Assembly: GCF_003176895.1 (NCBI RefSeq)
Contig: NZ_QGTD01000020.1
Span: forward strand, 158,642 to 222,641
From: Gracilibacillus dipsosauri
GTDB lineage: Bacteria; Bacillota; Bacilli; Bacillales; Amphibacillaceae
DNA: 64,000 nt
Reading direction: 5' to 3'
Shown: positions 33,878 to 42,164 of the stretch, one piece after another
Position numbering within the stretch: the first letter of the stretch is position 1
Layout of the letters: each line of letters opens with the position of its first letter
Notes under the pieces: generated by a model
Databases searched by the model: none
What the model was told of the DNA's origin: nothing
Seen by the model: the letters and a program-made list of their open reading frames with translations, nothing else
Position numbers and translations under genes: made by a program

Positions 33878-34882
33878 TTATTCCTCCTCCTTAATCTCTA
33901 CACGCCTTCTCTCTTCAGCAGAGGTCAAACAAGCATCAAGCACCTTCATGTTCAAAATAGCATCACTTGCAGGATATGGTAAAGGCTTACCGTTTAGAAT
34001 ACTTTGTCCCACCGCATCTGCTTGCAATGCGTATTGATTAACATATGGAACCTCTACTTCTTTAGTGCCTTTACTCGTGTGAACAAAGAAATGATCTTGT
34101 TCGTTTTGATTGACAACAAATGCAGATGGCACCTCAATTTTACCTTCTGTCCCTAGAATTTCTAATCGATTACGGAAGTCTGCCCACATCCCACAATCAA
34201 AGGTAAGTGCCACACCATGATCGAATTCCAAAATTCCTGATGCCATCATGTCAACCTGATCATGTTGTTCTGAAAAAAGTGCATGAACGGTTGCTGCCTG
34301 AGGTTCCTCTTTCAGAATCATTCTTGCAGCACTAATTGGATAAACCCCAACATCATACAAGGAACCTCCACCCCACGCCTTTTTAAACCGCACATTTTCT
34401 TTCGCAGATGCACTATTAAAGGTAAAAACTCCATGAAGTCCACGAATTTCTCCAATCTCACCTTTCGCCAATAACTCTTGGATCATTTGATACCTAGGAT
34501 GATAACGATACATAAATGCTTCGGCAAAAACCACTTCAGCCTTTTTGCTTGCTTCCACCATTTCCCGAGTTTCCCTTGCATTTAATGCCGCAGGTTTCTC
34601 ACAGAGTACATGCTTTCCTGCCTCCATCGCTTTAATGGACCATTCTTTATGTAAATGATTTGGTAACGGGATGTATATGGCATCAATATTCGAATCTGCT
34701 AATAATTCTTCATAGCTTCCGTACGCAACCGGAATGTCTAATTGCTCTGCTATTGCTTTTGCGTTTTCTAAGTTACGACTAGAAATCGCATAGATTTCAC
34801 CTGTTTCCGATTCCTTAATCCCCGGAATCACTGCTTTTTGTGCGATATTCGCTGTGCTTATAACTCCCCATTTAATCGACAT
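33878..34882 (-). CDS. Gfo/Idh/MocA family oxidoreductase
   Basis: A 334-residue NAD(P)-dependent dehydrogenase. The N-terminal Rossmann fold begins WGVISTANIAQKAVIPGI, and the EKPAALNARE motif near residue 95 carries the family's conserved Lys. The C-terminal half is the alpha/beta substrate domain. Related enzymes act on myo-inositol, glucose-fructose or 1,5-anhydrofructose. It forms a two-gene operon with the aldo/keto reductase and is divergent from an AraC regulator. A typical length for the family. Confidence 0.92.
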   Translation of the reverse strand: MSIKWGVISTANIAQKAVIPGIKESETGEIYAISSRNLENAKAIAEQLDIPVAYGSYEELLADSNIDAIYIPLPNHLHKEWSIKAMEAGKHVLCEKPAALNARETREMVEASKKAEVVFAEAFMYRYHPRYQMIQELLAKGEIGEIRGLHGVFTFNSASAKENVRFKKAWGGGSLYDVGVYPISAARMILKEEPQAATVHALFSEQHDQVDMMASGILEFDHGVALTFDCGMWADFRNRLEILGTEGKIEVPSAFVVNQNEQDHFFVHTSKGTKEVEVPYVNQYALQADAVGQSILNGKPLPYPASDAILNMKVLDACLTSAEERRRVEIKEEE

Positions 34883-34993
34883 ATAATTACCTCCCCTATA
34901 ACTTTATTGTTATTATAATCGATTTAATTTAAAATAAAAATAGAAGCTTTTTGCTATCAAATAACAGAATATTGTCCTTATGGAGGTATGAAA

Positions 34994-35827
34994 ATGTACC
35001 GTCAGGTTTTGCTACCAACCTTAAAAAAACATGAATATATGATTCTACCTGAGTCAGTCGGGTGTTACGAATCAGCGAAAGACCATGCTGTCTATCGTGA
35101 AGCAGGATCATTAGATAATTTCAGTATTCATTTTATTCTTTCTGGAAGTGGTTTTTTAGAAATAGAAGGGAAGCAATACACCTTACATAGAGGGGATGCT
35201 TTTCTTTATTTTCCACAACAGGAACAAAGATATTATAGTAGTACAAAGGATCCATGGAGTATTAGATGGGTACATTTTTATGGAAGTACGTTGCATAGCT
35301 TTTTATCAGAGACTGGTTTTGGTAGGTTTATTCTATGGCGATTACCAGATATCGCAAAATTGGAGAAGGTGCATGAAAAGTTATTACAAGAGGCAGATGA
35401 TAATAGCTTTTTACAGCTAATCCAATTATCAACCATTACTTATTCTTTTCTAGCTACGTTTACTAATATAGCGGTACCTATGGAATCAACTTCTAAACAA
35501 GAATTGGATTTAAGAATCCAAGCACTGTTACCAAAAATGCAAGAAAAAGCTCCAGAGCCATTTGACCTAGAATACTGGGCAAAGGAAACTGGAGTAAGTA
35601 CTTATTATTTCTGTCGATTGTTTAAACGGGTAACACAGATGACTCCAATGGCTTTTGTAACACTTTGCCGTATGCAATGGAGCAAGCAATTATTATTAGA
35701 AGAGAGAAAACTTACGATTAAAGAAATTGCCGAAAAATCCGGTTATCCTAATCCAAGTTATTTTAATAAGCTTTTTCTAGAAAATGAAGGTATGACTCCA
35801 ACAAAATATCGACAAATGTATGTTTAA
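34994..35827 (+). CDS. AraC family transcriptional regulator with cupin sensor
   Basis: A 277-residue regulator. Residues about 30-110 form an AraC-type cupin ligand domain (HFILSGSGFLEIEGKQYTLHRGDAFLYFP). The C-terminal double helix-turn-helix includes WAKETGVSTYYFCRLFKR and KEIAEKSGYPNPSYFNKLF. The ATG at 34994 is used because GGAGG lies 7 bases before it; the ATG at 34988 is too close. It likely activates the divergent oxidoreductase operon in response to a sugar. Its 3' end overlaps the convergent DUF1801 gene by 4 bases. Confidence 0.92.
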   Translation: MYRQVLLPTLKKHEYMILPESVGCYESAKDHAVYREAGSLDNFSIHFILSGSGFLEIEGKQYTLHRGDAFLYFPQQEQRYYSSTKDPWSIRWVHFYGSTLHSFLSETGFGRFILWRLPDIAKLEKVHEKLLQEADDNSFLQLIQLSTITYSFLATFTNIAVPMESTSKQELDLRIQALLPKMQEKAPEPFDLEYWAKETGVSTYYFCRLFKRVTQMTPMAFVTLCRMQWSKQLLLEERKLTIKEIAEKSGYPNPSYFNKLFLENEGMTPTKYRQMYV

Positions 35828-36243
35828 CCTTCTGGATAAGTTTTTCGTAAGAATTGAATGGAATGTTGAATTAATTCCTTCAACACTTCCACGTCTACAT
35901 CCGCTAATTTGTTAATATACACACAAGCTTTTCCAGAAGTATGCTTACCAAAACGAGATAACAATTCCTCTCGTTCGGCACCTGTAGCAAAATACAAACT
36001 AATCTTGGCTTTTCTCGGAGAAAATCCGACGAGTGGTGCATCTCCTTCATGTCCAGAAGCATATTTATAATGATATGAACCAAAGCCAATGATAGTCGTG
36101 CCCCACATTTTTGCAGGATAACCCGTCGTTTTTGTAAAAATATCGAGTAGTTTTAATGCATCTTCACGCTTTCTATCATGCTCAATTGCTTCAATAAATT
36201 CAAGTACATCTCGATCATTTTCTCTTGTTTTTAATTCATACAT
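35824..36243 (-). CDS. DUF1801 domain protein
   Basis: A 139-residue protein of the DUF1801 (YdhG-like) fold: FIEAIEHDRKREDALKLLDIF, KMWGTTIIGFGSYHYKYASG and ISLYFATGAEREELLSRFGKH are the recognisable blocks. The start ATG at 36243 follows GGGAGAGGAG; a longer reading frame overlaps the SelO gene and lacks a ribosome binding site. It is 35 bases after the selO stop and likely cotranscribed. Function unknown. Confidence 0.87.
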   Translation of the reverse strand: MYELKTRENDRDVLEFIEAIEHDRKREDALKLLDIFTKTTGYPAKMWGTTIIGFGSYHYKYASGHEGDAPLVGFSPRKAKISLYFATGAEREELLSRFGKHTSGKACVYINKLADVDVEVLKELIQHSIQFLRKTYPEG

Positions 36244-36278
36244 CGTTTTACTCCTCTCCCATTTTGAAGCACTAATCC

Positions 36279-37736
36279 TTATGTTCCACAAAACGTTTGT
36301 TGTGGTCGCTTTGACTTTGGTGGAAGTGCTGCATACTCCACTTGTTCTTTCGTATGTGCATAAGGATCAGCGAGTATATCAAGTAGGTTCTTCATTACAC
36401 TATCGTCCTCTTTTGTGACAGCCGCTTCAATCGCCTCTTCGACCAAATGATTTCGAGGAATAACTGCAGGATTACTTTTTTTCATTAAGTCTAGGACTTC
36501 TTCTTCGGACTCTGCTTGTCTTTCGCGTCTTTGTTTCCATTTTGTTTGCCATTTTTTAAATTCATCCCGTTCAAATAATACCTGACTGTTGGTTTGATGA
36601 AAAGTCAAAGCTCGAAAGGTGTTCGTATAATCCGCATTATATTGCTGCATCAATTGTAGGAGTTCTTCAATTAATTTTTCATCCTCTTGCTCCTCATTAA
36701 ATAACCCTAGCTTTCTTCTCATCCCTTTTATCCATTCGGCATAAAATATATCGGAGAACTCCTCAATCGCACCTTGTGCTAATTCAAGGGCTCGTTCTTC
36801 TTCATCGTGTAATATAGGTAATAGGCTTTCCGCAAATCTAGCTAAATTCCAGCCACCTATATTTGGTTGATTGCCATATGCATAACGACCTTGAATATCG
36901 ATGGAACTAAAAACAGTTGCGGGGTCGTATTCATCCATAAAGGCACATGGGCCATAATCAATGGTTTCCCCACTTATTGTCATATTATCGGTGTTCATCA
37001 CACCATGAATAAAACCGACAAGCTGCCATTTAACAATTAATTTCCCTTGTCTGTTTACAACTTCTTTTATTAAAGAAAGGTATGGATTAGGTTTACTTTT
37101 CAAAGTTGGATAATGTCGTTTAATTGCATAATCGGCTAATTGTTTAATGTCGTCTTCTTCACCAAAAGCAGCAGCATATTGGAATGTACCAAAACGCAAA
37201 TGGCTAGAAGCTACACGAGTTAAAATCGCACCAGGTAATTCCACTTCTCGTCTAACCTCTTCACCAGTCGTAACCACCGCCAAACTACGTGATGTCGGTA
37301 TTCCCAATTGATACATTGCTTCACTTATAATATATTCTCTTAACATCGGGCCTAAGGTTGCCCTGCCATCACCACCTCTAGAATAGGGTGTTTTCCCTGC
37401 CCCTTTTAACTGTAAGTCAAATTTATCACCTGCTGGGGTAAGCTGCTCTCCAATTAATACAGCTCGTCCATCTCCAAGCATCGTAAAATTCCCAAATTGA
37501 TGTCCTGCATATGCTTGTGAAATAGATTGGGTACCTTCCGGCATCTTATTACCAGAAAAAACTCCGAGCATTTCAGTTTTTGATATTGCTGCTAAGCCAA
37601 GGCTTTGGAGTAATGCATGATTAAGTACTCTTATTTCTGGATCTTTAACATGTGTTGGCTCTACTTTACTATAAAAAAACTCAGGCAAATCTTCATAGCT
37701 ATTGTCAAATTTCCATCCTGCTTCTGTTGAGCCCAT
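36279..37736 (-). CDS. selO: Protein adenylyltransferase SelO (YdiU family)
   Basis: A 485-residue pseudokinase that transfers AMP from ATP to Ser, Thr or Tyr of target proteins. Signature blocks are [19 protein letters not shown] near 70, [20 protein letters not shown] near 110 and [21 protein letters not shown] near 245. The C terminus ends FCGT: a Cys at the place where eukaryotic SelO has selenocysteine, which in E. coli SelO forms a regulatory disulfide with an internal Cys. The Cys in DYGPC is a likely partner here. It heads a two-gene operon with DUF1801. Confidence 0.94.
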   Translation of the reverse strand: MGSTEAGWKFDNSYEDLPEFFYSKVEPTHVKDPEIRVLNHALLQSLGLAAISKTEMLGVFSGNKMPEGTQSISQAYAGHQFGNFTMLGDGRAVLIGEQLTPAGDKFDLQLKGAGKTPYSRGGDGRATLGPMLREYIISEAMYQLGIPTSRSLAVVTTGEEVRREVELPGAILTRVASSHLRFGTFQYAAAFGEEDDIKQLADYAIKRHYPTLKSKPNPYLSLIKEVVNRQGKLIVKWQLVGFIHGVMNTDNMTISGETIDYGPCAFMDEYDPATVFSSIDIQGRYAYGNQPNIGGWNLARFAESLLPILHDEEERALELAQGAIEEFSDIFYAEWIKGMRRKLGLFNEEQEDEKLIEELLQLMQQYNADYTNTFRALTFHQTNSQVLFERDEFKKWQTKWKQRRERQAESEEEVLDLMKKSNPAVIPRNHLVEEAIEAAVTKEDDSVMKNLLDILADPYAHTKEQVEYAALPPKSKRPQQTFCGT

Positions 37737-37820
37737 TTTATCTTCCTTTCGTTGAATATTTATACCTATAGTTTATTATACCCCTTTCCAGTAAATCATG
37801 TGTGATGATTATAGCAAAAA

Positions 37821-37841
37821 CAGACAGCCGATCGCTGTCTG
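37821..37841 (-). terminator. Terminator of the ferredoxin-NADP reductase-like gene
   Basis: CAGACAGC and GCTGTCTG (37821-37828 and 37834-37841) form an 8-bp stem around CGATC. On the minus strand it is followed by TTTTTG, shortly after the gene's stop at 37848. Confidence 0.85.
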
Positions 37842-37847
37842 CTCTCA

Positions 37848-38894
37848 TCATCGAAGCATTTCTTCGACAAGCTTTTCATTTCTTTTTTTGAAAATATCAT
37901 TGTGGGAAGAAACCATGGCGATTTCCGCGGCATTGGGCTCTAAATACTTTTTGGCACTATTTACAGCATTTGTAGCATCATGGAAAGCCCCCATTATTAA
38001 ATGTACCTTACCATCGTGCTTAATAATATCTCCCGCAGCAAATAAGCCATCAATGGAAGATTCTGATTTTGTACTTCCTTTTATAAAGAAGTCATCCAAC
38101 AATTCAATTTCAATCTTACTGTTTTTTATTAAGGTAGAATCTCGATCAAAGCCATGATTAATCACAAGTTCATCAATATCAACATATGTAGACTCATTCG
38201 TTTCATTATGAGTGATCTCCACCTGATTAATGGTTTTTCTGTTAGAGGAGATAAGCTTGGTAATCGAGGATTGAAAAAAGCACTCCACCGAGCTATTTAA
38301 TAGCTGTGTTACTTGCGATTCGTGACCAGTTAGGCTATCTCTTCGGTACGTAATATATACCTTTTTCGCGATTGGTTCTAGCTCATTAGCCAAGTCAATC
38401 GCTGCGTCACGTCCCCCTGAAATGAGAACTACTTTATCCTTAAAGCGCTTATATGATTGAACCGTATAATGTAAATTCGATACTTCAAAACGATCTGCAC
38501 CTTTAATATTTAACTTTTGTGGTTTTAAGATACCACTACCTGTTGCAATGATAACCGTTTTGGAATAATGGATTTTCCCACTACTTCCTCTAAGAATAAA
38601 AAGATTATTTTCGTCTTTTTCAATTGATTCTATCTTTTCATTTAACACAACTTCAGGCTCAAAGGTTAAGCCCTGTTCTACTAAATGATCAATAAGCTGT
38701 GTTCCTGTTACAGGCGGTAATCCACCAACATCCCAAATCAATTTCTCTGGATATACATGTATCTTCCCACCCAATTGTGACTGAAATTCGATAATTTTTG
38801 TTTTCATCTCTCTCAGTCCACTATAAAAGGCTGAATAAAGTCCAGCCGGGCCTCCACCGATAATGGTTACATCGAAACATTCTTCTTTAAGCAA
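37848..38894 (-). CDS. Ferredoxin/flavodoxin-NADP+ reductase, thioredoxin-reductase-like (IruO/YumC type)
   Basis: A 348-residue FAD enzyme with the dinucleotide motif IIGGGPAGLYSAFYSGLR near the N terminus, GGRDAAIDLAN for NADPH and GLFAAGDI near 290. It has no CxxC redox pair, so it is not a thioredoxin reductase. The TTG start at 38894 follows GGAGGAGG by 8 bases. It faces a siderophore uptake operon across two Fur boxes. S. aureus IruO, of the same family, reduces ferric hydroxamate siderophores, so iron release after uptake is a reasonable role here. Confidence 0.88.
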   Translation of the reverse strand: MLKEECFDVTIIGGGPAGLYSAFYSGLREMKTKIIEFQSQLGGKIHVYPEKLIWDVGGLPPVTGTQLIDHLVEQGLTFEPEVVLNEKIESIEKDENNLFILRGSSGKIHYSKTVIIATGSGILKPQKLNIKGADRFEVSNLHYTVQSYKRFKDKVVLISGGRDAAIDLANELEPIAKKVYITYRRDSLTGHESQVTQLLNSSVECFFQSSITKLISSNRKTINQVEITHNETNESTYVDIDELVINHGFDRDSTLIKNSKIEIELLDDFFIKGSTKSESSIDGLFAAGDIIKHDGKVHLIMGAFHDATNAVNSAKKYLEPNAAEIAMVSSHNDIFKKRNEKLVEEMLR

Positions 38895-38949
38895 ATGGAT
38901 TTCCTCCTCCAAAGGTATTTCTATTTAAATTTATATTGACAAACGATAA

Positions 38950-38964
38950 TGATAACTATTATCA
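38950..38964. promoter_or_regulatory. Fur box 1
   Basis: TGATAACTATTATCA matches the 7-1-7 Fur consensus TGATAATNATTATCA at nearly every position. It sits in the divergent gap between the reductase and the iron-siderophore binding protein gene. Confidence 0.9.
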
Positions 38965-38977
38965 TTATAATCGAAAA

Positions 38978-38992
38978 TGATAATCAATATCA
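38978..38992. promoter_or_regulatory. Fur box 2
   Basis: TGATAATCAATATCA is a second near-perfect match to the 7-1-7 Fur consensus, 28 bases from the first. Two boxes in a 127-bp divergent gap suggest repression of both promoters when iron is plentiful. Confidence 0.88.
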
Positions 38993-39021
38993 ATAAGTTT
39001 TTCTAAAAGGAGATAATTTTT

Positions 39022-39933
39022 ATGAGAAAAATAAGCTTCGCACTCGTTATTTTAGTTATTCTATTTATTACAGGTTGTAGTAGCAATAAAGAAACGAATG
39101 GAGAAACTGTCAATGAAAAGGAGACAGAAACCATTACGTATGAGTCAGAAAATGGTCCTGTGGAGGTGCCCGCTAATCCAGAGCGTGTGGTTGTCGTTTC
39201 TACTTATGCTGGTAATGTTCTAGCACTTGATGTACCACTCATTGGAGTAGATTCTTGGGCTAAGCAAAATCCACACTATGACCTGGAAGGTGTAGAGGAG
39301 ATATCAGAAGAAAATCTTGAAAAAATTATGGAGCTGAATCCTGATTTGATCATTGGTGCTTCTACGACAAAAAATATTGATAAATTAAAAGAAATTGCAC
39401 CAACGGTTACCTTTACATATAACAAAGTGGATTATTTAACACAGCACCTTGAAATCGGTAAGCTACTGAATAAAGAAGAGGAAGCCGCTAACTGGATTAA
39501 GGATTTTAAGGCAAGATCTAAACAAGCTGGCGAAGAAATTAAAGCGAAAATTGGTGAAAATGCTACAGTAACGGTTATTGAGAACTTCGATAAGGAATTA
39601 TACGTATTTGGAGATAACTGGGGTAGAGGTACAGAAATTCTTTATCAAGAAATGGGCTTGAAAATGCCTGATAAAGTGAAGGAGAATGCATTGGAAGCTG
39701 GTTACTATACATTGTCTCCAGAGGTATTATCTGATTATGTTGGAGATTATTTAATCATTAGTAAGACGGAGGAAACAGAATCATCTTTTATGGAAACGAA
39801 GACATTCAAAAATATTCCCGCCGTTCAAAAAGATCATGTCTTTGTTGCAGATGCGAAGGGATTCTATTTTAATGATCCAATAACATTAGAATACCAATTA
39901 GAATTTTTCAAGGAACATTTTTTGGATGAATAA
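39022..39933 (+). CDS. Iron-hydroxamate-type siderophore-binding lipoprotein
   Basis: A 303-residue class III periplasmic-type binding protein, lipid anchored at Cys 19 (lipobox ITGC). It has the Fe-siderophore family fold: VEVPANPERVVVVSTYAGNVLALDVPLIG, LNPDLIIGAS near 107 and the long connecting helix after LNKEEEAANWIKDF. Conserved Arg/Glu-rich positions suit docking to BtuCD-like permeases. It is first in an operon with two FecCD-type permeases and is controlled by two Fur boxes. Hydroxamate siderophore is the likely ligand, by similarity to FhuD/YfiY, but is not certain. Confidence 0.9.
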   Translation: MRKISFALVILVILFITGCSSNKETNGETVNEKETETITYESENGPVEVPANPERVVVVSTYAGNVLALDVPLIGVDSWAKQNPHYDLEGVEEISEENLEKIMELNPDLIIGASTTKNIDKLKEIAPTVTFTYNKVDYLTQHLEIGKLLNKEEEAANWIKDFKARSKQAGEEIKAKIGENATVTVIENFDKELYVFGDNWGRGTEILYQEMGLKMPDKVKENALEAGYYTLSPEVLSDYVGDYLIISKTEETESSFMETKTFKNIPAVQKDHVFVADAKGFYFNDPITLEYQLEFFKEHFLDE

Positions 39934-39997
39934 TTATTATTCTAACTTCGTTCTGCATTACGATTGACTCGATAAAAAAGAAGAAAGCTGAGATATC

Positions 39998-40996
39998 ATG
40001 ATCAATAAATCCAAGTATTTTTCATTCAAATTAATAGCTAGCATCTGTTTCATGCTAGGCTCGTCTATATTGGCCTTATGGCTTGGTGCGGCTAACACTT
40101 CCTTACACGATGTATGGCTTTCTATAACCACATCTTTGGAAAGCGAGACCCTCACCATGCTTAGGGAGATTCGGTTACCCCGAATTATTGCTGCACTTTT
40201 TGTTGGTGCTGCACTAGCAGTTTCAGGGACAATCATGCAAGGGGTAACAAGAAACCCACTAGCAGATCCAGGGTTACTAGGTGTAACTGCTGGAGCAAAT
40301 GTAGCACTGGCTATTACCGTAGCTTTTTTCCCTTCTGCTAATTACTTTACCATTATGATCGCCTGCTTTATTGGTGCTTCACTTGGAACACTACTTGTTG
40401 TTGGCATAGGATCTGTCCAAAAAGGGGGCTTTTCTCCATTAAAAATTGTGCTCGCAGGCGCTGCTGTTTCTGCCTTTCTTTACGCGATTGCTGATGGAAT
40501 TGGCATATATTTCAAAATATCGAAGGATGTTTCGATGTGGACTGCTGGGGGGATGATCGGAACTAATTGGAATCAGCTAAAAATGGTTGTGCCTTGTATT
40601 TTAATAAGTGTCATCATCTCCTTGTTTTTAAGTCGACAGCTATCCTTGCTCAGTTTGAATGAAGATGTAGCAACTGGATTAGGGCAGAATATACTTATCA
40701 TCAAAGCAATACTATTTCTTCTCATTAGTATTTTAGCAGGAGCAGCTGTTGCTTTGGTAGGGAATTTAGCCTTCGTTGGTCTTATGGTTCCACATATTGT
40801 GCGTGCTATAATCGGAGCAGACTATAACAAAATTCTCCCACTATCTGTTTTTATTGGAGCGACATTTATGGTATTAGCAGATTTGGCTGGCCGAACAATT
40901 AATGCACCTTTTGAAACACCTGTTGCAGCCATTGTAGCAATAATGGGACTCCCTTTCTTTTTAATCATCGTTCGTAGAGGGGGGAAAGCATTTTGA
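39998..40996 (+). CDS. FecCD-family iron-siderophore permease 1
   Basis: A 332-residue permease with about nine to ten transmembrane segments. The family block RIIAALFVGAALAVSGTIMQG then NPLADPGLLGV lies near residues 60-90, and VGLMVPHIVRAIIGADY near 255 is the ATPase coupling region. It overlaps the next permease gene by 4 bases and forms a heterodimer with it. It is similar to FhuB/YfiZ-type permeases. The ribosome binding site is poor, so coupling to the upstream gene or weak translation is possible. Confidence 0.92.
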   Translation: MINKSKYFSFKLIASICFMLGSSILALWLGAANTSLHDVWLSITTSLESETLTMLREIRLPRIIAALFVGAALAVSGTIMQGVTRNPLADPGLLGVTAGANVALAITVAFFPSANYFTIMIACFIGASLGTLLVVGIGSVQKGGFSPLKIVLAGAAVSAFLYAIADGIGIYFKISKDVSMWTAGGMIGTNWNQLKMVVPCILISVIISLFLSRQLSLLSLNEDVATGLGQNILIIKAILFLLISILAGAAVALVGNLAFVGLMVPHIVRAIIGADYNKILPLSVFIGATFMVLADLAGRTINAPFETPVAAIVAIMGLPFFLIIVRRGGKAF

Positions 40997-42003
40997 TTCC
41001 GACTACTAGTAAAACAACAAAACAGCGTATTATCGTAATAAGTCTTGTTGCTTCCGTTATTTTAATTGCCGTGATCAGCTTAGGGATTGGTTATTCTTCT
41101 GTTTCATTTAATCGCATCATTCCTACTTTTATAGGGCAGGGTACGTTTAAAGAGGAGTTTGTTATTTATTCTATTCGTTTGCCAAGAATAATCATTACTA
41201 TCCTGGCAGGTATGGCATTGGCAGTATCTGGTGCCATTTTACAAGGTATCACGAGAAATGATTTGGCTGACCCTGGGATTATCGGGGTTAATGCAGGTGC
41301 AGGCATTGGGGTTGCCATTTTCTTTTTATACTTTCCTATTGATGTTGGTTCCTTTATTTATGCACTACCTATCATTGCATTTATCAGTGCCTTTCTTATT
41401 GCGATATTAATTTATATTTTTTCTTATACTAAGGGAATTGGGTTACAACCAATTAAACTGATACTAGTAGGTGTTGGTTTCTCGATGGCCTGCTCGGGAC
41501 TTATGGTTGTCCTTATATCTTCATCTGAGCGAGAAAAAGTAGATTTTATCGCCAAATGGTTAGCGGGTTCGATATGGGGTACTGATTGGCCATTTATTAT
41601 AGCAATACTGCCATGGCTATTAATTCTTATTCCATTCACTCTATATAAAGCGAATAAGCTTGATCTGCTCAGCTTCAGTGAGCCTGTTGCGGTTGGAGTG
41701 GGAGTTCGTGTTGAGAAGGAAAGGGTGTTACTTTTGGTTGCAGCTGTTGCACTCGCTGCAGCTGCCGTATCGGTAACAGGCGGAATAGCCTTTGTTGGTC
41801 TAATGGCTCCACATATTGCCAAATCCATTATAGGGCCAAGAAACCAGCTTTATCTTCCAATTGCCATTTTGATTGGTGGCCTTTTATTATTAATTGCAGA
41901 TACGATTGGTCGAAACATTATTGAGCCAGAAGGCATTGCGGCAGGTATCATGACAGCATTAATCGGTGCCCCCTATTTTATACTTCTATTATTGAGGAAA
42001 TGA
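40993..42003 (+). CDS. FecCD-family iron-siderophore permease 2
   Basis: A 336-residue permease of the same family, with RIIITILAGMALAVSGAILQG then NDLADPGIIGVNAGAG and the coupling segment VGLMAPHIAKSIIGPRN near 265. The start is TTG behind AGAGGGGGG. Unlike typical Fhu or Fec loci no ATP-binding protein gene follows; a shared ATPase elsewhere (as YusV does in B. subtilis) must energise it. The operon ends in a dispersed hairpin repeat. Confidence 0.92.
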   Translation: MIPTTSKTTKQRIIVISLVASVILIAVISLGIGYSSVSFNRIIPTFIGQGTFKEEFVIYSIRLPRIIITILAGMALAVSGAILQGITRNDLADPGIIGVNAGAGIGVAIFFLYFPIDVGSFIYALPIIAFISAFLIAILIYIFSYTKGIGLQPIKLILVGVGFSMACSGLMVVLISSSEREKVDFIAKWLAGSIWGTDWPFIIAILPWLLILIPFTLYKANKLDLLSFSEPVAVGVGVRVEKERVLLLVAAVALAAAAVSVTGGIAFVGLMAPHIAKSIIGPRNQLYLPIAILIGGLLLLIADTIGRNIIEPEGIAAGIMTALIGAPYFILLLLRK

Positions 42004-42007
42004 AAAA

Positions 42008-42147
42008 GTGGCTGAGGCATAAACTAAATAGGGTGAATGAGAATCCGAACATTCTTCTGACTGAGCGAAGTATTTTGACGAAGCAGCTTCAGTGCAGAAA
42101 TATTAACGTTCGGATTTTTCTTTCTTTACTATTCTTTTGACCCAACT
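42008..42147. repeat. Dispersed hairpin repeat, copy 2
   Basis: A 140-bp element starting five bases after the permease stop. It begins GTGGCTGAGGCATAA and ends near TATTCTTTTGACCCAA, the two ends being roughly inverted. Compared with the reverse complement of copy 1 it shares AAATAGGGT, AATCCGAACA, TTCTGACTG, CAGTGCAGAAATATTAA and TATTCTTTTG, but carries about 25 extra bases in the loop (near 42067-42091). Likely a terminator as well as a mobile or repetitive element. The comparison was done by eye. Confidence 0.85.
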
Positions 42148-42164
42148 AATTTCAACGGGCTGGC

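Noticed and set aside
37848..38894. Thioredoxin reductase
   Set aside because: The protein has FAD and NADPH motifs but no CxxC pair.
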